64,000 nucleotides of DNA from Bostrychus sinensis (lineage: Eukaryota; Chordata; Actinopteri; Gobiiformes; Eleotridae), in NCBI GenBank assembly GCA_020698575.1, contig CM036245.1, forward strand, positions 14,841,479 through 14,905,478, in the 5' to 3' direction. Shown here piece after piece: positions 13,901-25,900 of this stretch. The translations under genes and the position numbers were made by a program. Numbering within the stretch: position 1 is the stretch's first letter; each line of letters starts with the position of its first letter. A model generated the notes under the pieces. The model had not been told where the DNA came from. It made no database searches and worked only from the letters and a program-made list of their open reading frames with translations.

Positions 13901-16900
13901 AACTGGCTATTATTCAGGGTTTACCCCGCCTAAAGCCCATAGATGCTGGGATATGCTCCAGCGACCCATGAATCCTATACTATATATATCCTGATACTTC
14001 GTAATTATGTGCATTTACATGTTTGTTCTTTTCCAGGGGAGAGGATCATGCAGCAGTCTACAGATAGTCTAAAGGCGAGTCAAGCCAAATGTACTGCACA
14101 ATGTATTCTTTGTCATTGTATTGTACATTTGTGATTAAACTATAGTCCTGTGTCTGCTTCAGGATCCTGGAGATAAGACTGAGAAGAAAAAGGATAAGAA
14201 GAAAAAGAAGGACAAGAAGAAGAAAGACAAGAAGAAAAAGGACAAAAAGAAGAAGAAGAAAAAGAAGAAGGTACTTATTAAACTACAGTAGTTCTGCGTT
14301 AGCGTTAGTGTTGGCATACCAATCAGATTTTAAATGCATCTCTGTCTCTGCCAGGATTCATCTTCCTCTTCATCCTCGTCCTCCTCTTCATCTTCTTCAT
14401 CCTCGTCCTCCTCCTCGTCTGACAGTTCATCGTCTGACAGCGAGGACGACAAGAAGAAGAAGAAAAAGAAAAAAAAGAAGAAGGTATAATTTTTGAGCTC
14501 TTGTTTGAACAGAGCACACAGTTTCAGGAATGAGCATTGTCTTTGTTTATACTTGTCTCATTTTCTGTGCTTTGAAACATTTCCCCCCAAAATGCAATAT
14601 TTAAAATAGGATTAGCAGGATGCGCTTATGTTCTATAATAAAAAAACTCAGATGGAGGGCAGGAGCCTGTATTACTTTATGGCTTTGACACAGTTTTTTA
14701 AAAGAAATGTGAAGATTATTTCTTATTGAATGGGTCCACAACCACACTATAGTTGTCTGATGGCTGATGCTGGGAGGGTGCTGCAGCAGCTCAGAGGAAC
14801 CGAGAGAGAGAGAGAGAAGCAGCAGCACTCACAGACATAGGGGAGAGTTGAGGTTTACTGTTTTTCAGTTTATATTGTGACAGCTCATGAAAACCTTTTA
14901 ATTTAATTAACCATATCTTTTTTGGGAAATTCTTGCTTCATCTATAAATATCTTAATTAAGATAACTATATTAAGTACTATTATTAAATAGTTGAATATA
15001 CTGAAAAACAAACTCACCATACAAATATCAACTATGGTGGAATAATATTTGTTGTTATTTTAAAATTAGCTTGGGGTATTCATTGTCTGGTTTACCTTTC
15101 TAAATACTATATATTTTCACAGGACTCTAGCTCCTCCTCCGACAGCGACGATGACAAGAAGAAGAAGAAGAAGAAGAAAGACAAGAAGAAGAAGAAAAAG
15201 AAATACAAGAAAAAGGTCATTATTTTGCCCATGTCACATCTTTTGGTGTACAACCAACTTCACAATTCACAGTCATAAAATTATTATTATTTACAATTTT
15301 TATTCTAGGACTCGAGCTCTTCCTCATCATCATCCTCTTCATCTGACAGCGAGAAGGACAAGAAGAAAAAGAAGAAGAAGAAGAAGGACAAGAAGAAGAA
15401 GAAAAAGGAAGATAAGAAAAAGGTAAAAGGGTGTAGTTATGAAGCTGGGGCCGCACAATATATCACAAATACTGCAATTCATTATATAAAATCAACAATA
15501 GCAATATTAGCTTCATATAGTCCTGCTGGATACACTAATGTCTATAGTTTAAAGTTTATTAGACAGTATTTTTACACTTTTAAATACTACATTCAAATTG
15601 TATATGGCTCAGACAGATTTTTACAATGTGTACAGTGTTTTATCTGTACTAAGATAAATGTGCTGTTTTACATTGGCGGTGAGCTTTATGTAAATAGACT
15701 CCACTTTATTTTTGCACACTTCTTGTCACTATATACTCTATGTTTATATTGTGTGTTGCAGGATGAAGACAAGAAAGAAGTTAGCACCCCTACAGCAGCT
15801 GGTGAGTGCCTTTATTCATGTTAGTTTGGCATAGCTGCAAGAAAATATAGATTATGGACAATATTGAGTCATTTTATTTGGCAGTACTGTATCATTATAA
15901 AAATCTACTGTCATTTTTGTGTTATTGATAGAGACAGGTTTTAGCCTTGCTATTTTCTTTTACACTGAAATGTTTTTGTAGCAGACACCAGGATTGAACA
16001 CTAATTGTCAGCTTTTTGCCAATGCGCAGCCCTAATATTTAACTAACTTTAACTAACTTAACATAACAAGAGCATAACAAGAAAACAAAACAAATAAAAA
16101 CAGGAAACGAAATACCAAATGCAAGACTTAAACAGGCAGGTGTAAACCGCAACAGTTCCCACCCCCCTCTGGTAAAGTAAATTTCCCAAAATGTGTTCGT
16201 AACTTTGCCTTTTGACAAGTTTTAGATACGTGTTTATCCTCCCTCGAGCCATTGAACTTTTAATATAAGGATTTTTCAAAAAGTCAATGGGAAAAATGCA
16301 TGGGAATTTTACTTCTGGTCACTGTTGAGGTCTATAGTAAAGACAAAATATGCAGTTATTACACTATTTGATATTTTTATGTTGTTTAGAGGGAGAGACT
16401 CCAGGACCAAGTACTGAAGCAGATAAACACATGTATGAAGTTACTGACCTGGTAAAATACACTCGCACTGCAGTCACCTGACACATGTCCCCACCCTCAG
16501 GAGATAATTAGTTTGTCTCTTCACAGGATGCTGATCTCCTCAAAGCAAAACATGAGTTTGAAGTGGCCTCTGGTAAGTTATGTGGCCAAACTCAAAAGTC
16601 TAACTATACTTTAGAAAATTAGGGAATTTTTGTCAACAATGATTTGTTACGCCCTGCAGACCGTGCAATCCCTTTCTTCGAGGAGGGGAACCTGTCGGAC
16701 GATGAGGGAGAGGGAGGAAGTCCGGACAAAGACAAGAAGAAAAAGTTAAAGAAGAAGAAGAAAGAGAAGGTAAAACAGAAATATAGACAAACAGCAAACA
16801 GAATAATATTATATGGTTTGGGTTTCCACTCTGTTGTATGCAGAGGTGCAAAATAACTAGATACTTTCACTTAAGTATTTCTTGGAAGAAATTATAATTA

Positions 16901-19900
16901 CCTTTTTAAAAATGTTCTTTTATTCAAGTACGTTTAAAATAATTCTATGATTTTTTACCTTGGTGGCAAAGTGGGTAATAATAGTAGCAGTCATAGTGGT
17001 GATATTAGCAGTAGTAGCAACAGCAGAAGCAGCAGCAGTAGTAGTAGTAGTAGTAGGAATGGGTAGTCGTAGCAGCAAGTAATTTCTACTTCAGTAAACT
17101 TTCTTGAGTAGGCGACTTTTACTTCTACTTACATTGAGTTTTTAGTTGCTAAATACGCAATTATGAATGCGTCTTCTGTTACTGTTAATGTTTTTTCTAT
17201 TCTATTGACTAAGTGACTGAACACCAAAATGATCTTGAGTGTTTAAAGGTAATGTTTAGGTAGAATATTTTTGACCAAGATTACATTATATTTGGCCTTT
17301 TTCTATAGGGCTCTGGCTCTGGTTCTGACAGCGAAGACGAGGATGACAAGGACAAGAAAAAGAAAAAGAAGAAAAAGAAGAAGGAGGTACATAAAATGCT
17401 TTCAGTAAAGGAGACATATCTGTATTTCTTTCCTCTGGTCCCAAAAGTGACACAGGTGATTTTTGTGAACCATAGGACTCTTCCAGCTCCTCCTCGTCCT
17501 CCTCCTCATCATCATCATCATCGGACAGCGAGGATGAGAAAAAGAAGAAGAAGAAAAAGAAGAAGAAAGTAAAGAAGAAGAAGGTATTAATATGACAACA
17601 ATAAACATTTATTGCTCAATATCAGTGCCAATGATTAACTATAGTTCAGTAATAATGTTGGTCTTTCATGAACCTCCAAGTCAATTGTAGTCTAAACTTC
17701 TTGTTGAGGTGGAGGAGCTACAGAAAGAGTGTACTCAAGTTTGTTTCCCGACCTGTTTCCCAACCCTATCCCTTGTGGGCCCTATCCCTTGTGGGGTTGC
17801 CACAGCAAATTAATGGCACTGTGCCCAGCTGGCCTTCCACATATTGTGACTGGAGTAGGCAACGTGGGTGAATTGTCTTGCCCAAGGGCACAAGAACAGT
17901 ATGCACAGAATGGGAATCAAACCCCCAACCCCCGGTTAGTGAGTGACCCTCCACTGTTGCACCAAGAGCTGTACTCAAGTAAAAGAAAAAAAAAGGAATG
18001 TAAAATTTAAAGTAAAAAAGCCCTGCTACTAGTATGACTGCTACCACTACTACTATTTCTACTATTACTACTACTACTACTACTGATAAATAATACTGCT
18101 GTTATTATTACCACTACTACTGTTAACACTCCTACAACACCTACTGCCACTAAACTACTACCCACATTGGGAATAAATGTGAATATTTAGTGCTAGGAAT
18201 TGTCCAGTAAGTATCCTTCCTCAGGCTCAAAGCAGTGGGGGTAAGCTGCAGCCCCAATAAGGAATAATCTGTGGAACATGAATGAATGAATGAATGTTCA
18301 TCATATACAAGATATTTGACATTTCTGTGAATATATACAATTTCTCTTTTCCTTTATAGGACTCCAGCTCTTCATCTTCTGACAGTGAGGACGAGAAAAA
18401 GAAGAAGAAGAAGAAGAAAAAGAAAAAGAAGAAGAAGAAGGTAAGCACAATAAAGGTCCACACACACCAAGCACACCATTTCCTGGGACAGGTGCAGAGG
18501 AGAGAGGCGGTAGCTTCAGCAAACAGGCAGACTCTGACTTGACAAAACATGTCATTGTTTGTTCTGTCAATAAATCTCAATGTTGCAAAGCCTTAAACAT
18601 GAGCTATTTTTACTATATACAAAAACAAATATAGATTTAACAGTAGAGTTAAACAGTGGGCTTACTGTTACCCAAAAAGCCTTAATATAAATGTTTATTA
18701 ATGTTGAAGTAATGCTTTGCAAATAATAAATGAACTGCTTACTATTACTTAACTAAAGCGTCTATATGAATTATTAAGTGTTGCCGAATGTAAAACGGGA
18801 TTGACTTATTTCCTTTGCAGGACTCCTCTTCTTCATCTGACAGTGACAGTGACAGTGACGATGACAAGGTAAGAGCAAATAAAAAGAAGGGGTTGCGTGG
18901 TTATTCTTCTGCTGACGCAAATTTAAAGTTGAAATTGGTTTTGTTTTCAATAGAAGAAGAAGAAAAAGAAAGATAAGAAAAAGAAGAAGAAAAAGGACAA
19001 GAAAAAGGTCAGAATATGCTGCAAGTGGCACTGACATTTTATTTCTTGAATATAAACACTATCTTCAATATCTGCAGTACATGGCATGTAAAAAATACTT
19101 AGCAAAACATTTACAACATTTCTGTCTTTGCAGGATTCTTCTTCTGATTCGTCCAGTGACAGTGATGATGAGAAGAAGAAAAAGAAGAAGAAGAAAAAGA
19201 AGTACAAGAAAAAGGTAAAATATTGTAGTCAGGATTTAGGTGAATGTTTTCTTAGTAAATATGTAGACAGCTAGCAACACACATTATGAGTATGGACTAT
19301 ATCCTGATTCCAGTATGATACTAAGTTTAGAGATGTTGGCCTTACAGTAGGGCTGGGCATTCTTAGTACTGAATACCATCTTTTTTTTTCTTGTATGATA
19401 TAAAATTTCCAAATATGATTAAAGCTGTGAATAAAAGTAAAATGGTTGGCATGGATCTAAAAGCCACATGAGACCTTTACTCTGAAACTTTTTTGTTTGT
19501 TTTGCTTCAGTACAGCCTTTGAGAATATGAATATGTTACTGTATATTTTTATATTGTATGTTTGCAAAGACAGCGTCAATTCATAAGCATTTAAATCTGA
19601 ATAAATGTGACTGAACACACTGAACATGATATAACATCATAATTTAAACAAATACTATGATATTGCCCAGCCCTACTTTACAGCAGTTTAGAGAAACAAA
19701 ATAAATAGATTTTGATGCCATTATATACAGCAATATACAAGTACAAAGTAATTTCACTCTAAACCTGGTTCAGAAAGACAGCAAAGGGAGGGATAATAAT
19801 AGGCTGAAATAGAAAGGAGATAGGACAGGCCAGAAAAAGAAAAGTTTAGAGATTATAGCATCATTATATATGGACAAAAGGAGAGACTTTAAATGTCACG

Positions 19901-22900
19901 ATTGATATATTCTTTAATAAGTTCATTAAACCAAGCCCTTTTCTGTGCCCAGGATTCATCTTCTGACTCCTCCAGCGACTCTAGTGATGACGAGGAGAAG
20001 AAAAAGGACAAGAAGAAGAAGAAGAAAAAGGACAAGAAGAAGAAGAAGAAGAAGGACAAGAAAAAGGCACAATAGTCAAGATTTATGTGAATGATTTATT
20101 AGTAACTGTGGTGGACAGCTATTGACACATCAGTAGAGTTTATAATATTATTTACTGTAGATGTTTGTTAAGTTTTGATGTGAGTCAAACCAAGTCTTTT
20201 TCTGTTCTCAGGATTCTTCTTCTGACTCCTGGAGCGACTCTAGTGATGATGAGAAGAAGAAAAAGAAGAAGAAGAAAGACAAGAAAAAGAAGAAAAAGAA
20301 GGACAAGGAAAAGGTAAAATATTTTCTTCAGGATTATCTAAATACAAATATTATTATTTTTTAAACGGGTACAGTTTGAAGGCAAGTTTACAGTGTTTCA
20401 CATCACAGCGAGCTATAATCAACATTCACTGACCAAAGCATGATTTGTGTTTGTCCAGGATTCTTCTTCTTCATCATCTTCCAGTGATTCTAGTGACGAC
20501 GAGAAGAAGAAAAAGTACGAGTACAAGAAAAGGGTAATACACTTATGGTTTCTTCAGACATATACAACTGTAGTTTCTGCCTTACTTTTCGGCACAGTTG
20601 CATCAGAAACATTCAACCCCCTTAAAAGAGAAAGATCCTGGGATGTCTCCAGATTTAAATCTGACTGAAAATCTTTGGTGGGATTTAAAAAACGCAGTTG
20701 CAGCACAGAAGCCATCGAACTTCACTGAGCTCTAGAGGCTTTTGCAGGTGAAGGTGATGAGAGGTGTAAGGAGCTTGTTAGCAATGACCCAAAACATTTG
20801 TTGGTGTTAAAGTGGTGGTGGTTAAAAATCAAAAGTGTTAAAAGTCAAAGGATGCTCAACAAATTACTGCAGCTCAGGGCTGAATAATACTGCCCATGGG
20901 CCCATGTTAAAAGAGTCACATTTTTAATTTGACCTTCAGAGTTAAGTCAACGTTTGATGTCAATATAACTCATTACACTCAATTTAAATGTCTTTTGAGG
21001 TGGGTACAACATTTCTGATAACAACTGTGTACGCATAAAGACTGTGTCAGTGTATATGTTAACATAAATTGGCAATTGTAAGGCTTTAGCACTGACTAAA
21101 CTCTGAACCATTCCCATCAAGGATTTATCTTCATCATCCAGCGACTCTAGTGACGACGAGAAGAAAAAAAAGAAGGACAAGAAGAAGAAAAAGGACAAGG
21201 ACAAGAAAAGGGTAATTCTTCATCTCTCTCCCTTGATTTCCTGTCGGTCTACTACTTTCTATTGCCAATAAGCTCTATATATAATCTATATTTATACCAT
21301 TCCCATCTAGGATTCTTCATCATCTTCATCCTCATCCAGTGATTCTTCTAGTGACAACGAGAAGAAGAAAAAGAAGAAGAAAAAGGACAAGAAGAAGAAG
21401 AAAAAGAAGGACAAGGACAAGAAAAAGGTAATTCTCCATCTTGCTCCCTTGATTTCCTGTCGGTCTACTACTTTCTATTGCCAATAAGCTCTATATATAA
21501 TCTATATTTATACCATTCCCATCTAGGATTCTTCATCATCATCTTCATCCTCATCTAGTGATTCTTCTAGTGACGATGAGAAGACGAAAAAGAAGAAGAA
21601 AAAGGACAAGAAGAAGAAGAAAAAGAAGGATAAGAAAAAGGTAACAAGAATGTAATGTAATTTATCCAAATCCACTTTATTTATATAGCACATTTTACAA
21701 ACAAGACAGTTTCCAAAGTGCTGCACATAAACAACAAATAACAATAAATTACTCTATTTAGCTCCCCATTAAAGTAATAAGAACCAAATAAGCGTAATAC
21801 AATAAATTAACAATAAATAAGTATAAAAACAATGAAGTAAATAAAAACAAAACAATATAAAAGATGCAGGACCACACAATTCACGCTGAGTTAAAAGCCA
21901 GAGAATAAAAGTGGGTCTGAAGACGAGACTTAAAACAGTCCACTGTGGGGGCCGTTCTGAAGTGGGGAGGCAGCGCGTTCCACAGTCTGGGGCCGATCAC
22001 AGAGAAGGTCCTGTCTCCCCTGGTTTTAAGTCTCGTCTTAGGAACCACGAGCTGGAGCTGGCCCTCGGACCTCAGTGAACGCTCCGGAGTATACATTTGA
22101 ATGATGTCTGTGATGTACTGTGGGGCCAGTCCATTTAAAGCTTTAAAAACAAACAATAAAATCTTAAAATCAATTCTAAAACAAACAGGAAGCCAGTGTA
22201 GGGAGGCGAAGACGGGGGTGATGTGTTTGTGTTTTTTACTTTCTGTTAAAAGATGTGCAGTAGCATTCTGGACCAACTGTAATCAATAAACTGCATTATA
22301 ATTAATTCCAAAGTAAAGTGTGTTGCAGTAGTCCAGACGTGACAAAATAAAAGCATGGATTACGTGCTCAAAATCTGTAAAAGATAATAGATTTAGATTT
22401 AATCTTAGCTAAAAAAAAAAGATGATAAAAACTGGATTTTATGACTGCGTTTACTTGTTTATCGAATTTAAAATCAGTGTCCATAGGTCTGATGGAGAGC
22501 TGGCACAAACTCCACTGGGTACAAACTTGATTATCTCACTTTTGTTTTTGTTTAGGTTTAAAAAAAATTTTAACCAACCAAACATTGAAGTCATTAAGGC
22601 ACTCAAGCAGGGCTGTCAGATCATTGCTGCTGCGTATCATCAGTGTAGAAACGAATGTAGAAATTTATGTTGCTGTACAGTTTGTTGTGTTACTTACCGT
22701 ATTTTCCGCACTATAAGGCTCACCTAAAAGCCTTTAATTTTCTCAAAAACCGACAGTGCGCCTTATAATCCGATGCGCCTTATAAATGGATCAGTGTTGG
22801 TTAATTATGGCTACCTTATTCAGGGGGCGTCGCCGAAGTGACAGCGGTAAAAACGATAAAGGGGAATTCCAGCCCCAGCTGTTCATGTGTGCCAAAGGTG

Positions 22901-25900
22901 TGTTTATGGATCCTGCCGCAAAAGAACAAGTAGGCGCGGCCTTTGCTCCATCTAATAGAAGAATTGTGACATTGAGGGGACAGAAAACTGAGCGCTCGAA
23001 TGCTGTTCATGTAGCTTTGAACTGTGACAAATGGAGTTGGAAATACATTGTTTTCAACGAGGGAGTTGTAAGAACCCTGGTTTGTATTCTATTAATAAAG
23101 TTTGACTGACTTATCTGACTGTTTTATTGACATTCCCCTTAGCGCAGCGCCATCTAGTGGATGCGCCTTATAATGCGTTGCGCCCTATATATGAAAACAG
23201 TTTTAAAATAGGCCATTCATTGAAGGTGCTCCTTATAATCCGATGCGCCTTATAGTGCGGAAAATACGGTACTTATCTGTCATCTGTTGCTATGATGCTA
23301 ATGCTATGGTTACTCTCAGGTTTGATTTTTATAAATGGTTTCAGGAGGTCAGGGGTACCAGGGGTGTTGTCTTTGTCATCTGTAAAGCCAACAGGCAACT
23401 GTTCTTGTAATATTGGGGCAAATAAAAATAAATGTCTTGTATTTAAGCTCTGACCAAATCCTAAACCATTTCTGTTCAGGATTCTTCCTCTTCTTCTTCA
23501 TCCTCATCAAGTGACTCTAGTGATGATGAGAAGAAGAAGAAGAAAAAGAAGAAAAAGGACAAGAAGAAGAAAAAGAAGCATAAGAAGAAGGTATGTAGTT
23601 GGTATTTATTTTAGCTCACAAAACAATAGTCAACAGACTGTAATGTTAGTCATGTCAACCTAAAAGAAGCATTATTATCATCCCTATTGGCATCATTATC
23701 TTTAATACAAATAACAGCTTTTTGCACTTTTTTATGGCTCTACATATTTCAATAATTTGCTCCAGATAAAACAAAGAATTATGTTCAGAGAATTACAGAG
23801 GCAAAAAAAAATCATGATCAGCTTGTGGTGGTCAGTAATAATGCTTTTGTAAACCTACAGTATACTCCATGTGCGTATGTTTATGAGCAGCATTTTGTGT
23901 GCTTCTTCCCAGGATACTTCATCATCATCTTCATCCTCATCCAGTGACTCTAGTGATGACGACAAGAAGAAAAAGAAGAAAAAGGACAAGAAGAAGAAGA
24001 AAAAGAAGGACAAGAAAAAGGTAAAATATATAATCAGTATATGGCTATTAATATAGGACTGTGTTTCACTAACTATTACAGTACTGCAGTGTAATTCAAT
24101 GAATGTGTCTTTCTAGGATTCAGATTCTTCTGGCAGTGACAAGGACAAGAAGAAAAAGGACAAAAAGAAGGTAACTAATATTTTATTCCTGTGTGGACAT
24201 TTTGTGTGAGGAAAAGACTGAGCTGAAAATGTTGAAGTTCTCTTTGGGAGTGATGAGGGAAAAGACACTAAAGAGAAAGAAGTGGACATAATGCATAAAC
24301 AATAGATAAAGGGAGGATAAAGGGTTAGCAGATAAATTAACCTATGCTTTATTGGCTTATTATTATTTGGCAATAGCTGAGTCAAATTCTACTGTAATTA
24401 TAAGTGTTATAAACCAGACAGTGTAGGTTTTAACTGGAGCTCCAAGGCACATGTCCCAAGTAACAGGTGTCAAAATGTATTCTTCACCCTTCTGTTGTGT
24501 TTAAAATGTTTATGTTTTTACCTCTCTTCATTATCAGGATTCAAGCTCATCAGGTACAAGCGACAGTGACAAGGAAAACAAGGAGGAAGAGAAAAAGGAG
24601 GACAAGGTCAGTTGCCTGTTAGATATATATTTATAATCAAATTTGTTTTATAAGATGGATTACTGAAGGTCATTGTGTATACCATAGGGTTCTGGCTCAG
24701 GAAGTGAGTCTGGGAAGAAGAGTGTAAGTTCAACTCTTACTTTGTCTACATGTGATTAGCATTACCTCCATCTTGTAGTAACTTAACAGTGAAAACAAAG
24801 TAAGAAGAGACAACACAACAACTGATGCCTACAAATAGTTGAATAAAATACGTGGACAGATAACTGGCTAATATGTGGACAGTAAAATGTAGATCAGCCA
24901 TTGCCAAAGTCAAGACTGTCGTGGCACCCTTAAATTTCCGAAAGCCCCACGTGGACTGCCAACTACAGAACTTCCCTCGATTCACGTTTTTCTCTGTATA
25001 TTTTTATAAAAAACATTACAAAAACACTGACTGCTGGCTAAAATTTGTTATAAAGTAATATTTTAAAACAATTATATAACTGTAATTAATTTCAAAGATG
25101 TCTGTTGTCCCGGGCCTCAGGGTCAGAGGGGCCCAGAAATGATCCCTCTTCTTATATTTTTTTATTATCATGGAACCATGTGAAGCATTTTTGTCCCGGG
25201 CCCCAGCAAACCTGTCGACAGGCCTGGTCTGAAACAAAGATATTAAACTTTTTAAAATAGCAGCACTGCAGTTGTAATGCACTGTAGACTTTATCAGATA
25301 AAAGTGTTATATACTGAACATCTAATGGTATGGGAATCATTACTTTGTACTTATCTTCCTAATTATCCAAACAATAAACTAATGACATGACCTTCTTCAC
25401 AGCAGTAACTCAGGAGATAGAGTGAGCCTGATGCAATAACCTAACCTGAGTTGGCGGTTCAATTCCTAATACTGCTGTTTTTGTCTTTGGGCAAGACACC
25501 TATGCAACTTTGCATTTAGTGTCTGTGCCTTAATGAGAGTGACTGGGTGATGGTCCCTTGTTGTTAAGTGAAGAAAAGTGCTGTTTACAGGGTTTGTACA
25601 GTCATGGAAAACCTGGAAAAGTCATGGAATTTTAAAATGTAATTTCCAGGCCCTGGAAAAGCTTGGGGATTTTATATTTTGGTGTAAAGTTTTAGAAATT
25701 TAAACAGTCTGAGTAATATTTGACCACTACTAGTTAAACCTGCGCCAGCCTGCCTAGATGATTACTTTATATATCTTAATTTACTTTTTAAAAATGTATT
25801 CTGAACCAACTTACCAAGCATAATTATCTTTTAATCACTGGTGTGTAGGCTATAAGTCAGTAAAATTAGTGGAATAATATATTTCTGGTGGTTAACTCCA

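Larger units (their letters stand above)
17309..24606 (+). other. Main Ser/Lys exon array (exons 15-30)
   Basis: Sixteen exons of 48-117 bp, every one a multiple of three and phase 0/0. All but two begin GAT or GAC directly after the acceptor AG (exon 15 begins GGC, exon 19 begins AAG), and nearly all end in AAG or AGG before the donor. Ser-run length, number of acidic residues and Lys-run length vary between modules. Introns as short as 85-150 bp alternate with transposon-filled ones (21641-23479). The last modules degenerate (DSDSSGSDKDKKKK, then DSSSSGTSDSDKENKEEEKK), so the array tails off towards its 3' end. Confidence 0.78.

Noticed and set aside
14355..14483. The array as simple (TCN)n/(AAG)n microsatellites
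   Set aside because: Codons are mixed while the amino-acid pattern, frame and splice sites are kept, so protein-level constraint fits better than slippage alone.
18227..21744. Minus-strand open frames rich in Phe, Leu and Ser across the array (for example 18227-18580, 20947-21204, 21523-21744)
   Set aside because: They are antisense readings of the Lys (AAG to CTT) and Ser codons of the plus-strand exons, with no splice logic of their own.
22786..23109. 107-codon open frame in the MITE
   Set aside because: No transposase motif or host domain; it lies wholly between the inverted ends of a short non-autonomous element.
14163..24170. CRISPR-like look: similar blocks separated by unrelated spacers
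   Set aside because: The blocks vary in length, keep an open frame, are bounded by splice sites and lie in vertebrate-type DNA; they are exons and introns.
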